From Paraburkholderia antibiotica (lineage in GTDB: Bacteria > Pseudomonadota > Gammaproteobacteria > Burkholderiales > Burkholderiaceae): DNA of 64,000 nt. The DNA lies in contig NZ_JABBFZ010000001.1 in the NCBI RefSeq assembly GCF_012927125.1, positions 1 through 64,000 of the forward strand. The letters run 5' to 3'. Both the position numbers and the translations under genes were made by a program. The notes below the pieces were generated by a model. The model was not told the origin of the DNA, did no database searches, and worked only from the letters and a program-made list of their open reading frames with translations. This document shows positions 28,210 through 35,796 of this stretch, one piece after another; the first letter of the stretch is position 1; each line of letters begins with the position of its first letter.

Positions 28210-29355
28210 ATGACGGAACAGGGAATCGACAAGGCATCCAGTTTCGAGGCTGCACGCGCCCGTCTGCTGGCGCTGGCGTACCGGATGCTCGGCAGCCGTG
28301 CGGAAGCGGAAGACGTGGTGCAGGACGTCTGGCTTAAATGGCATCTGGCCGACACGCAGGTGGTGCAAACCCCGGCCGCCTGGCTCACCACATTGACTAC
28401 GCGTACGGCAATCGACCGTCTGCGGCACGCGCAGCGCGAGCGTGCGTCGCAGGCTACCGGATGGCTACCGGAGCCGTGGCTCGACCAGGTCGCGCCATCG
28501 GCGGAGGAGCTGGCGTTACGCGCGGCGGACATGTCGTATGGCGTGATGCTGCTGCTGGAGCACCTGAAGCCTGACGAACGCGCGGCCTTCGTCCTGCATG
28601 AAGCGTTCGATTGCGATTATGCGGAGATTGCCTCGATTCTTGAGCGCACGCCGGCGGCCTGCCGGCAGATCGTCCATCGGGCCAAAGCGCGTTTGAGGCG
28701 TGCGGGCGCACCGTTGGAACGGCCGGATCCAGCGGTACACGGGCGGATCGTCGAGCGTTTGCGAGCGGCGCTGGAAGCACAGGATCGAGCAAGCCTGCTG
28801 CGACTCTTCGGCGACGAGCCCGAATTGATTAGCGACGCGCCATTGTATGGACCGCTGGGTGCTCCGGCTCATACGCTTCCGCATGCACATCCATCTGTGC
28901 CTCCCCATGCGCCGCTATACGCTCCGATCAAGGGCGCCGTGAACGACCCTTCCGGTTTATGTTGTCGCCTGTCTCTCATCGCGCAGCCCCAAACAGCCGA
29001 AACCGAATCGCTGCACACGTGCGAACCCGTTGGCGGCCCCGGATGGATGGGGGCGATCGCGTCGCTTACGCGCCAGGCGAGCCATGCCGAGGTGGTGTCG
29101 ATGGCCGGAGCCTTGTGCATCGCGTTGTTCTGCGACGGCGACGTGGTCGGCGTGATCGACGTGCTGACGGATGGCGCAACGGACGACTCGGCGCGAATCG
29201 TCTCGGTGCGCATTGTGACCAGTGCTGCGCGCTTGCAGGCAGCCAACCAGATGCTGGGTCGCGAGGCCGTTAGGCAACTGCTCGCCCGGATCAAGGATCA
29301 GCCGGGCGCTTCAGTTACGGTGAGCCGCGACTTCCCAGTTGATGTCGACGCATAA
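28210..29355 (+). CDS. ECF41-like RNA polymerase sigma factor with C-terminal extension
   Basis: ECF sigma factor of about 380 aa. Sigma2 (ARLLALAYRMLGSRAEAEDVVQDVWLKW) and sigma4 (LKPDERAAFVLHEAFDCDYAEIA) regions are clear, with the WLPEPW linker typical of ECF41/SigJ types. The C-terminal part should be an NTF2-like (SnoaL) domain that tunes activity; here it is interrupted by an unusual His/Pro/Ala-rich stretch near residues 225-250. No anti-sigma gene lies next to it. Its last 45 bp overlap the 3' end of the EAL gene on the other strand. Confidence 0.85.
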   Translation: MTEQGIDKASSFEAARARLLALAYRMLGSRAEAEDVVQDVWLKWHLADTQVVQTPAAWLTTLTTRTAIDRLRHAQRERASQATGWLPEPWLDQVAPSAEELALRAADMSYGVMLLLEHLKPDERAAFVLHEAFDCDYAEIASILERTPAACRQIVHRAKARLRRAGAPLERPDPAVHGRIVERLRAALEAQDRASLLRLFGDEPELISDAPLYGPLGAPAHTLPHAHPSVPPHAPLYAPIKGAVNDPSGLCCRLSLIAQPQTAETESLHTCEPVGGPGWMGAIASLTRQASHAEVVSMAGALCIALFCDGDVVGVIDVLTDGATDDSARIVSVRIVTSAARLQAANQMLGREAVRQLLARIKDQPGASVTVSRDFPVDVDA

Positions 29356-30588
29356 CACCTGGGTGCCATGCGGCGTGTGAGCGGCGATCGAGGCCGTGAC
29401 GCAAAGGTGTGCTTCGTTGATCGATAGATACGGTGGTGTCAGATGCACCTGACCGGGTTGGCGCATCGCCTGGATGAAGTACGGGCGACGTTCCCAGCTC
29501 GCGCCTTCGGAGTGCAGCAGCGGGCGGAAGCGCTTTGCGCGCTGCGACGTGCGGCCCGGCGGCAACACGTTGTCGCCGATCTGCCGGCCCGAACCGTCCA
29601 GCACGAAGCAGCGGGCCGTTTCGCCCAGTGCGAGCAGTGGCGCGGTGGCCTGTGCGATCGGTTCGCCGGCAACCAGTTGGGCGGCGGCTGTCTCGAGCGC
29701 GGTGACGTACGGAGCGAGTCGCGCGGACTGAGCCTTCTCGCGAGCGGTAACGCGTTCGCGCAGCGCGGCGGAGAGCGAATCCATCAGGCCGGCCGCAACT
29801 TGCGGCTTGACCGGTTCGACGCTGGGGCCCGAGAAAAAGGCGCCCTGCACGAAGTCCACGTTGCATTCGAGCGCAATCAGCGCGTCGCGTTCGGTGCTCA
29901 GGCCGCCCATCAGCACCAGCTGTCCGGACTCGTGCAGCAGCGAAACGAGGCCCGGCAGCACGCGTTCGATGTGCGAATGTTCGCTCGCCTGAGCAAGGAT
30001 GCAGCGATCGAGCGTGACGATATCCGGCCGCAGATTCCACACGCGGTCGATGTTCGAATGCTTCGCGCCGAAGCCGTCAAGTGCGATCAGAAAGCCGGAC
30101 TTGCGCAGCGCGTCGACGATTTCCGCAAAGCGGGTCGTTTCGCCGCCGGCCTGCTCGGACACTTCGAGCACCACGCGTTGCGGCGGCAAACCGAGCATCT
30201 TCAGGCCGGCAAGCAGTGCGTCGCCATAGCTGGTGTCCATCAAGGCGGCCGGATGCAGGCTCAGGAAAAGCCATTCGTCGTGGCTGTCGAAGGCGTTGAA
30301 ATTGCCGAGGTGCAGGGATTCGGCCAGTCGTCCGAGTTCCAGCAGGTCGCCGCGGCGGGCGGCCTGAGTGAACACTTCGTGCGAGGGGACTTGCCGTGCA
30401 TGTTCGTCGTGGGCGCGCAGCGACGCGTGGTAGCCGATCGCCCGCCGGTGCGACACCGAGAAAACTGGCTGGAACACGCTGAAAACGGTGTAGCCGCCAT
30501 ACAGGACGGTACGCCGCGAGCCCTCGTCGCCGGCCATTGGGCGTGGTGGCTGAAAGCCGGGAGGATCGAGTTCGATCATGCTCATCAT
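29311..30588 (-). CDS. degenerate EAL-domain protein with C-terminal sensor-like domain
   Basis: About 425 aa. Residues ~35-275 align with an EAL (cyclic-di-GMP phosphodiesterase) fold but key residues are altered: HASLR (54-58) replaces ExLxR, DG (171-172) replaces the catalytic DD pair, and D194-R195 replaces DK. It is therefore probably not a phosphodiesterase, but could still bind c-di-GMP or a partner. The C-terminal ~120 residues resemble the YkuI-type PAS-like domain found after EAL domains. Several starts are possible; ATG 30588 is used, with a weak ribosome-binding site. It faces the ECF sigma gene tail-to-tail. Confidence 0.8.
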   Translation of the reverse strand: MMSMIELDPPGFQPPRPMAGDEGSRRTVLYGGYTVFSVFQPVFSVSHRRAIGYHASLRAHDEHARQVPSHEVFTQAARRGDLLELGRLAESLHLGNFNAFDSHDEWLFLSLHPAALMDTSYGDALLAGLKMLGLPPQRVVLEVSEQAGGETTRFAEIVDALRKSGFLIALDGFGAKHSNIDRVWNLRPDIVTLDRCILAQASEHSHIERVLPGLVSLLHESGQLVLMGGLSTERDALIALECNVDFVQGAFFSGPSVEPVKPQVAAGLMDSLSAALRERVTAREKAQSARLAPYVTALETAAAQLVAGEPIAQATAPLLALGETARCFVLDGSGRQIGDNVLPPGRTSQRAKRFRPLLHSEGASWERRPYFIQAMRQPGQVHLTPPYLSINEAHLCVTASIAAHTPHGTQVLCVDINWEVAAHRN

Positions 30589-30882
30589 GTCGGTCGTGTG
30601 GAAGTAGCGGCGCTTGCAGGGCTCGATACGAGTTCGCACGCGCAGATCAGGAGTTTACAAGATAGACCAGCAAGAACTATGCGCGTATGCAAACACAGTC
30701 TCAGCGTCCGGCAGCCATACGCCGAGGCGACTATTGTGCGCCTGCCGGGATGCGAAGGCGACGACTCGCACTTCACTGGTGCGGTGTACGCCCTGTTGCG
30801 GGTCGATGGCCCGATGCAAGGGCGTACGCTGCAGCGCACATTCGGCACGGGCTCGCGTTCGCCGTGGCGCCGCGTCGAACCC

Positions 30883-32343
30883 TCAGGTCCGCTCGGAGGG
30901 GTCGGTTTTTTTCGCCGGCGTCCGGATGTCCGGCGACAACTGCGCGAAGATCCACGACGAGCACGCGGTGATAATGCCGACGCACAGGAACGTCGCGTGA
31001 AAGGCGGGCAGCGAATTGGCCGAGGTCACGCGGTGCATGATGCCGGTGAAGGTCGTCAGCAATGCGCCCGCTACGGTTACGCCGAGGCTCATCGAGAGCA
31101 TCTGCACGAGCGAGAACAGGCTGTTGCCGCTGCTTGCGCCGCCGGTGCCCAGATCCTTCAGCGTCAAGGTATTCATCGCGGTGAACTGCATCGAGTTCAC
31201 GCCGCCGAAGATCGCCAGTTGCACGAGTCGCAGCCACAGCGGCTGGTCCGTGCTGGTCAGCGCGAAACTGGCCATCATGAGTCCGACCAGAATCGTGTTG
31301 GTCATCAGCACGCGTCGGTAGCTGTACTTGACGATCAGCTTCGTCACGAGTCGTTTGGTTGCCATGCCGGCGGCTGCGACCGGCAGCATCATCAGACCGG
31401 CTTCGAAGGCGCTATAGCCGAGACTCACCTGCAACAGCAGAGGGATCAGGTACGGCATCGAACCGCTGCCGATCCGCGCGAACAGATTGCCGAGCAGGCC
31501 GACGCTGAAGGTATGGATCTTGAACAGATCGAGCGGGAAGATCGGCGCGGGCTCGCGCACCGCGTGCAAGCCATACGCAACAAAGCAGGCGAGGCTCAGA
31601 ATCAGCAGCACCAGCACGGTCGCGTGCTGGATGCCGAACTCGGTGCGGCCGTCGAGCGCGAACGAAATCGCCACCATGCCGACCACCAGCAGCAAGTAGC
31701 CGCTGAGGTCGAATTTGCCAGTGTGTTCGTTGCGGCTATCCGGCATGAAGATAAACGTCGCGATACAGCCCACGATGCCCACCGGCACGTTAATCAGAAA
31801 GATCCAGTGCCACGACGCGATCTTCACGAGCCAGCCGCCGAGCGTCGGGCCGATCAGCGGTCCGATCAACCCCGGAATCGCCACGAACGACAACGCCGGC
31901 AGATAACGCTCGGCTGGAAACGTGCGGAGTACCGCGAGTCGGCCGACCGGCAGCAGCATCGCGCCGCCCACGCCTTGCAGAATGCGGAAGAACACCAACT
32001 GATTCAGCGTGTGCGCGTTCGCGCACAGCAGCGAGCCGACCGCGAACACAAGAATCGCGCTGAAGAACACGCGCCGGGTGCCGAGCTTGTCCGCGAGCCA
32101 GCCGGACACGGGAATCATCACGGCCATCGTCAGCGAGTAAGCAATCACCACCGACTGCATGCGCAGAGGCAATTCGCCGAGACTCGTCGCCATCGCGGGG
32201 AGCGCGGTGTTGACGATGGTCGAGTCGAGCGTCTGCATGAAGAAGCCCGTGGCGACGAGCCACAGCATCACGGTCAGCGAGCGGGCCGAAGGACCGGAGG
32301 GGGTGTTGGGGGCGAGGGCGGGCTGAGTCGGCGTCGTGGACAT
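30883..32343 (-). CDS. DHA2-family multidrug efflux MFS transporter
   Basis: 486-residue major facilitator with about 14 membrane segments. Family motifs: TLDSTIVNTALPAM in the first helix, the loop motif near SGWLADKLGTRRVF and the drug-efflux motif around IPGLIGPLIGPTLGG. Expected to export drugs or metabolites with proton antiport. The MocR regulator starts 1.5 kb upstream on the same strand with a 129-bp gap, so co-regulation is possible. Substrate unknown. Confidence 0.88.
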   Translation of the reverse strand: MSTTPTQPALAPNTPSGPSARSLTVMLWLVATGFFMQTLDSTIVNTALPAMATSLGELPLRMQSVVIAYSLTMAVMIPVSGWLADKLGTRRVFFSAILVFAVGSLLCANAHTLNQLVFFRILQGVGGAMLLPVGRLAVLRTFPAERYLPALSFVAIPGLIGPLIGPTLGGWLVKIASWHWIFLINVPVGIVGCIATFIFMPDSRNEHTGKFDLSGYLLLVVGMVAISFALDGRTEFGIQHATVLVLLILSLACFVAYGLHAVREPAPIFPLDLFKIHTFSVGLLGNLFARIGSGSMPYLIPLLLQVSLGYSAFEAGLMMLPVAAAGMATKRLVTKLIVKYSYRRVLMTNTILVGLMMASFALTSTDQPLWLRLVQLAIFGGVNSMQFTAMNTLTLKDLGTGGASSGNSLFSLVQMLSMSLGVTVAGALLTTFTGIMHRVTSANSLPAFHATFLCVGIITACSSWIFAQLSPDIRTPAKKTDPSERT

Positions 32344-32472
32344 GGCGAGCGGCTGGGCGCGCAGGGGCGGGCTGGGACTCGCTATTCTAGGGAAAAGCGC
32401 GGCTCAGCGCAGCGGGCAGTGGGCGATTTTGTCCGCGTCGACGAGTTGCCGTGGTTGCCCGTCAAGGTGCCT

Positions 32473-33891
32473 TTATTCATCGGCGGGCAGCGCGGCGGCC
32501 GCGTGGAGAAAAGCCTGCGCCCGCGGTTCGTTGCCGAATGCCACATGAATTCGGATCCACGGACTCACTTCCCGATTAGGCCGGAAGTGTTGCCCCGGCA
32601 TGACCGTCACCCCCAGCGGCTCGCCGCATTTCACGAGCCGCTCGGCATCCGCCACATGCGGTACGCGTGCCCAGACGAATTTGCCGCCCACGGGCTCCTC
32701 GAAAATTTCCCAGCCGGCGTCTTCGAGCGTCTGGACGGTCGAACCGAGCGCGGCGCGCATCTGTCGGCGCAGGCGTTCCAGATACTTGCGGTACGCGCCG
32801 CGCTCCAGCATCGAGACGGCCACCGCCTCGGCAAAGCGCGAGCCGCCTATGCTCGTCAGCATCTTGATATCGACCAGGTCCTTGATGATCGCGTGATTCG
32901 CCACCACACAGCCGATCCGTAGCGAAGACGACAGCGTCTTCGACAAACCGCCCACGTAAATCACCTGTTCGAACTGATCGAGCGTGGCCAGGCGATCGGT
33001 GATGTCGGTCTGGAGGTCGGCATAGATGTCGTCTTCGATGATCTGGAAGCCGTGCGTGCGCGCGAGTTGCAACAGCCGGAACGCAACCTGAGGGGCGACG
33101 TTGGTGCCGGTCGGATTGTGAAACACGGTATTGATCAGCAGCAGCCGTGGCCGATGCAGCTTGAGCTGTTCCTGCATCACGTCGAGATCGGGGCCGGTCC
33201 GGATGCGTGGAATGCCGACCAGCTTCATACCGTGCAAGCGAAGCAGGCCGTACAGGTTGTAGTACCCGGGGTCTTCCACGAAGATCGTGTCGCCCGGCTT
33301 GAGCAGGTAGCGCAGCAGCAGATCGAACGCCTGGCTCGCGCCGTTGGTGATCAGGATTTGCGAGGTGTCGGCCTGGATGCCCAACTGGCCGATGCGGCTT
33401 CTCAGGTGCTCGCGCAAGACCGCATTGCCGAACGGCGTTGCGTAATCGACCATGCTCGACGGGTCGGTGCGCGACACGTGGCGGATCGCTTGCGCAATGC
33501 CGTCCATGTCGCGCCAGCTTGCCGGGATGAAGCCGCTGCTGAGGTCGAGCATTTCGCCCGGATAGTTGAACTGCTGGAGCAGATGGCCCGATTCGACGTC
33601 GGCGCGGCGCGGGTCCGACGCGCCCTGGCAGCGTACGTCCGGAGGCGGGCGATCGGCAATGTAGAAGCCGGAGCCGTGCCGTGAGTCGACATAGCCGAGC
33701 GAGACCAGCCTGTCGTAAGCCTCGATCACCGGGAAGCGGCTCACGCCGAACTCGGCGGCGAACTGACGGATCGACGGCAGCTTTGCGCCGGGGTGTGCGT
33801 TGCGCGAGCGGATCCATGCGGTGACGCCCGCGACGATCTGTTCGGTGAGCGGCACGCCGTTATCGCGATCGAGCTGGATATCGAGCTTCAT
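32473..33891 (-). CDS. MocR-type regulator (GntR HTH fused to PLP aminotransferase fold)
   Basis: 472-residue fusion. An N-terminal winged-helix GntR domain (about 1-75, LPSIRQFAAEFGVSRFPVIEAYD) is joined to a fold-I aminotransferase-like domain with the PLP Lys in GGLSKTLSSSLRIG and the DDIYADL site. Such proteins sense PLP or amino-compounds and usually control the gene facing them. ATG 33891 follows AAAGGAG. It faces the DUF2917 gene across 200 bp that contain a clear palindrome (33974-34021). Confidence 0.9.
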   Translation of the reverse strand: MKLDIQLDRDNGVPLTEQIVAGVTAWIRSRNAHPGAKLPSIRQFAAEFGVSRFPVIEAYDRLVSLGYVDSRHGSGFYIADRPPPDVRCQGASDPRRADVESGHLLQQFNYPGEMLDLSSGFIPASWRDMDGIAQAIRHVSRTDPSSMVDYATPFGNAVLREHLRSRIGQLGIQADTSQILITNGASQAFDLLLRYLLKPGDTIFVEDPGYYNLYGLLRLHGMKLVGIPRIRTGPDLDVMQEQLKLHRPRLLLINTVFHNPTGTNVAPQVAFRLLQLARTHGFQIIEDDIYADLQTDITDRLATLDQFEQVIYVGGLSKTLSSSLRIGCVVANHAIIKDLVDIKMLTSIGGSRFAEAVAVSMLERGAYRKYLERLRRQMRAALGSTVQTLEDAGWEIFEEPVGGKFVWARVPHVADAERLVKCGEPLGVTVMPGQHFRPNREVSPWIRIHVAFGNEPRAQAFLHAAAALPADE

Positions 33892-33973
33892 ACGCTTGCG
33901 CTCCTTTGCCGGTCGCGGCGTGATCGGTGCGGCACGCTTGTCCGGCACTCGCCAGCACCGTGTCGGTGATGCC

Positions 33974-34021
33974 AACTGTTCGGTTTTTTGACTGAACAGT
34001 TCCGCTGAAAGTGTTCGGAAC
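33974..34021. promoter_or_regulatory. inverted/direct repeats in the MocR-DUF2917 intergenic region
   Basis: A perfect inverted repeat AACTGTTC (33974-33981) and GAACAGTT (33994-34001) with a 12-nt spacer. A third CTGTTCGG-like copy (GTGTTCGG, about 34011-34018) follows in direct orientation. MocR proteins usually bind such repeats in the divergent promoter region, so this is the likely operator. Confidence 0.65.
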
Positions 34022-34091
34022 TGTGCATGGGTCTCCGATCATCGCACGTCAATAATCGGTACAACAGAAAAGTTCTTGAAGGAGAACGGCG

Positions 34092-34397
34092 ATGCGAGAA
34101 GTCCGGATTTTCGAACTGGAACATGGCGAGCCCGCGGCGGCCTGGCGTGTCGCGCGTCCGTCGATTTTCAAGGTGATCTCGGGCGAGATCTGGCTGACCG
34201 TCGGCGGCGAGCACGAGGATCACTGGCTTGCAACGGGCCAGTCGATCGAGTTGACGCGCGGATCGGTCGCGTGGATTAGCGCGGGGCAGGCGGGTGCGCG
34301 TTTTGCGCTGGCGAGCGGCTCCGAGCGCACGGTGGGCAAGCCGCTATTCGGCGGGGTGTTGTCGAGCTGGCTGGGGCGTCGGCCGGGCGTGGTTTAA
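34092..34397 (+). CDS. DUF2917 domain protein
   Basis: 101-residue cytosolic protein. The DUF2917 core is recognised by IFKVISGEIWLTVGGEHEDHWLATGQ and shows a cupin-like pattern of beta-strands. AAGGAG lies 7-8 nt before ATG 34092. Function unknown, though this family commonly sits divergent from a MocR regulator in Burkholderia, which suggests regulation by it. No signal peptide. Confidence 0.82.
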   Translation: MREVRIFELEHGEPAAAWRVARPSIFKVISGEIWLTVGGEHEDHWLATGQSIELTRGSVAWISAGQAGARFALASGSERTVGKPLFGGVLSSWLGRRPGVV

Positions 34398-34470
34398 AGC
34401 GTCTTCAACAGCTGAAGCATGTGTAGCGTGCGAGGGAGGGCGGCGCGGTGGCTAGCCCACACTCCCGCCG

Positions 34471-35712
34471 CTAGCCCTCACCCCCCGCCTCATACTCCCC
34501 AACATACCGCGCCCGCGGCCGGATCAGGCGTCCATCGCGGGTCTGCTCCATCGCATGCGCAATCCAGCCGACCACTCGCCCCACCGCGAACAGCGTGAAT
34601 GCCGAGCCCGTCGGCAGGCCGAGCACGCGCTCGATTGCCGCCAACGCAAAATCGACCGTCGGCTCCGCGCCCGTCGTGTCGCGCACCGCGCGTGCGAGCT
34701 TTAGCACGTCATCGAGCGGCGAGCGGGCCGACGCGCAATCGGCGAGCATCGTCAACAGCAGCCGCGCGCGTGGATCGCCGTCCGGATAAAGCGGATGGCC
34801 GAAGCCCGACAGCACCGGCCCCGGCGTGCCGTGTTCGTGGCGCGCGAGACGGTTCGCCAGATAGCGGTCGAGGTCGGATGCGCGCGATGCCTCGTCGAGC
34901 AGCGCCGCGATGCGCACGGTCTCGCCGCCGTGGCGCGGGCCGGCCAACGCGGCGAGACCGCCCGCGACCGCGCCGAACAGATGCGTGCCCGTCGACGTGA
35001 TGCAGCGGACCGTAAACGTCGATGCATTCAACTCGTGATCCGCGCAGGCGACCAGCGCCGCGCGCAGCAGCCCGCCTTGTTGCCGGTTGCGCACCCGCCA
35101 GGCCGTGGCGATCTGCCGATGCAGCGGTTCGTTCGACGGCGCCGCCGGCAGCATCGCGGCGGCGAGCAAGCGCATCACCGCGCACGCGGTATCGAGTTGC
35201 GCATCGCGACCGAGCGCCCACACGCGTGGCACCTGCGCGGCGGCGGCCGGCAGCAGCACGAGCGCGCGATCGAGCGGTGTGCTGTCGCTCCACAGCTTCA
35301 GCCACGCGGCCCATTGGGCGGGAGCGAGCGGCGCGGCCGGCGCGTCGGCGATGCGCCGCGCGCTGCATTCCCACAGCAGCGCCGCGACGTCTTCGAGCGA
35401 TGCGCTGCGCGCCAGCTCGATCGCATCGTGCCCGCGATACAGCAGGCGGCCGTCGGCGACCAGCGTGATCGACGATTCGAGCACCGGCACGCCCCAGTCG
35501 AGCACCTTCTGCGCGACTTTGCCGGCACGCTTGCCATCGGCCTTGCGGCGCGCGAGACGGCGCACCTCGGCCGCATCGTAGAGCCGGTGCCGGCTCTGCG
35601 CATCCGGCGACGAACCGAGCATGCCGCGGCTCACGTACGCGTAGAGCGTGGCAACGCTGACGCCGAGTGTCGCCGCGGCTTCAGCGGCGGTCAGAAAAGT
35701 CGGGCTGGGCAT
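34471..35712 (-). CDS. citrate synthase family protein with N-terminal HTH (MerR-like)
   Basis: 413-residue fusion of a DNA-binding helix-turn-helix (residues ~5-55, TAAEAAATLGVSVATLYAYV) with a citrate-synthase-like domain. The citrate synthase catalytic set is conserved: H261 (GPRHGGE), H306 (GFGHPLY), D354 (PTVDFALA), and the IRPRARYVG motif near the C-terminus. So it may still make citrate or a related acid, or use that fold to sense acetyl-CoA or oxaloacetate. ATG 35712. It faces a CoA-transferase across an 84-bp AT-rich palindrome array, which is its probable operator. Confidence 0.88.
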   Translation of the reverse strand: MPSPTFLTAAEAAATLGVSVATLYAYVSRGMLGSSPDAQSRHRLYDAAEVRRLARRKADGKRAGKVAQKVLDWGVPVLESSITLVADGRLLYRGHDAIELARSASLEDVAALLWECSARRIADAPAAPLAPAQWAAWLKLWSDSTPLDRALVLLPAAAAQVPRVWALGRDAQLDTACAVMRLLAAAMLPAAPSNEPLHRQIATAWRVRNRQQGGLLRAALVACADHELNASTFTVRCITSTGTHLFGAVAGGLAALAGPRHGGETVRIAALLDEASRASDLDRYLANRLARHEHGTPGPVLSGFGHPLYPDGDPRARLLLTMLADCASARSPLDDVLKLARAVRDTTGAEPTVDFALAAIERVLGLPTGSAFTLFAVGRVVGWIAHAMEQTRDGRLIRPRARYVGEYEAGGEG

Positions 35713-35734
35713 GAAAACGTATTGAAACCGAAGA

Positions 35735-35771
35735 AATCAATATATGTTGATTATCATAATCAAGATTGATT
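35735..35771. promoter_or_regulatory. array of palindromes between the HTH-citrate synthase and CoA-transferase genes
   Basis: AATCAA-tatatg-TTGATT (35735-35752) is followed by the 17-bp perfect palindrome TTGATTATCATAATCAA (35747-35763) and then AATCAA-ga-TTGATT (35758-35771), overlapping. It is the most AT-rich spot in a GC-rich window and lies in the divergent promoter. A likely operator for the HTH-citrate synthase. Confidence 0.75.
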
Positions 35772-35796
35772 GCGGCAAGGTGGAATTCTAGACTCG

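Noticed and set aside
29443..32922. Very long open frame (1159 codons) on the plus strand across the EAL and MFS genes
   Set aside because: It lies antisense to two well-supported genes and has only Arg/Ala/His-rich content, a known artefact of GC-rich codons in the opposite strand.
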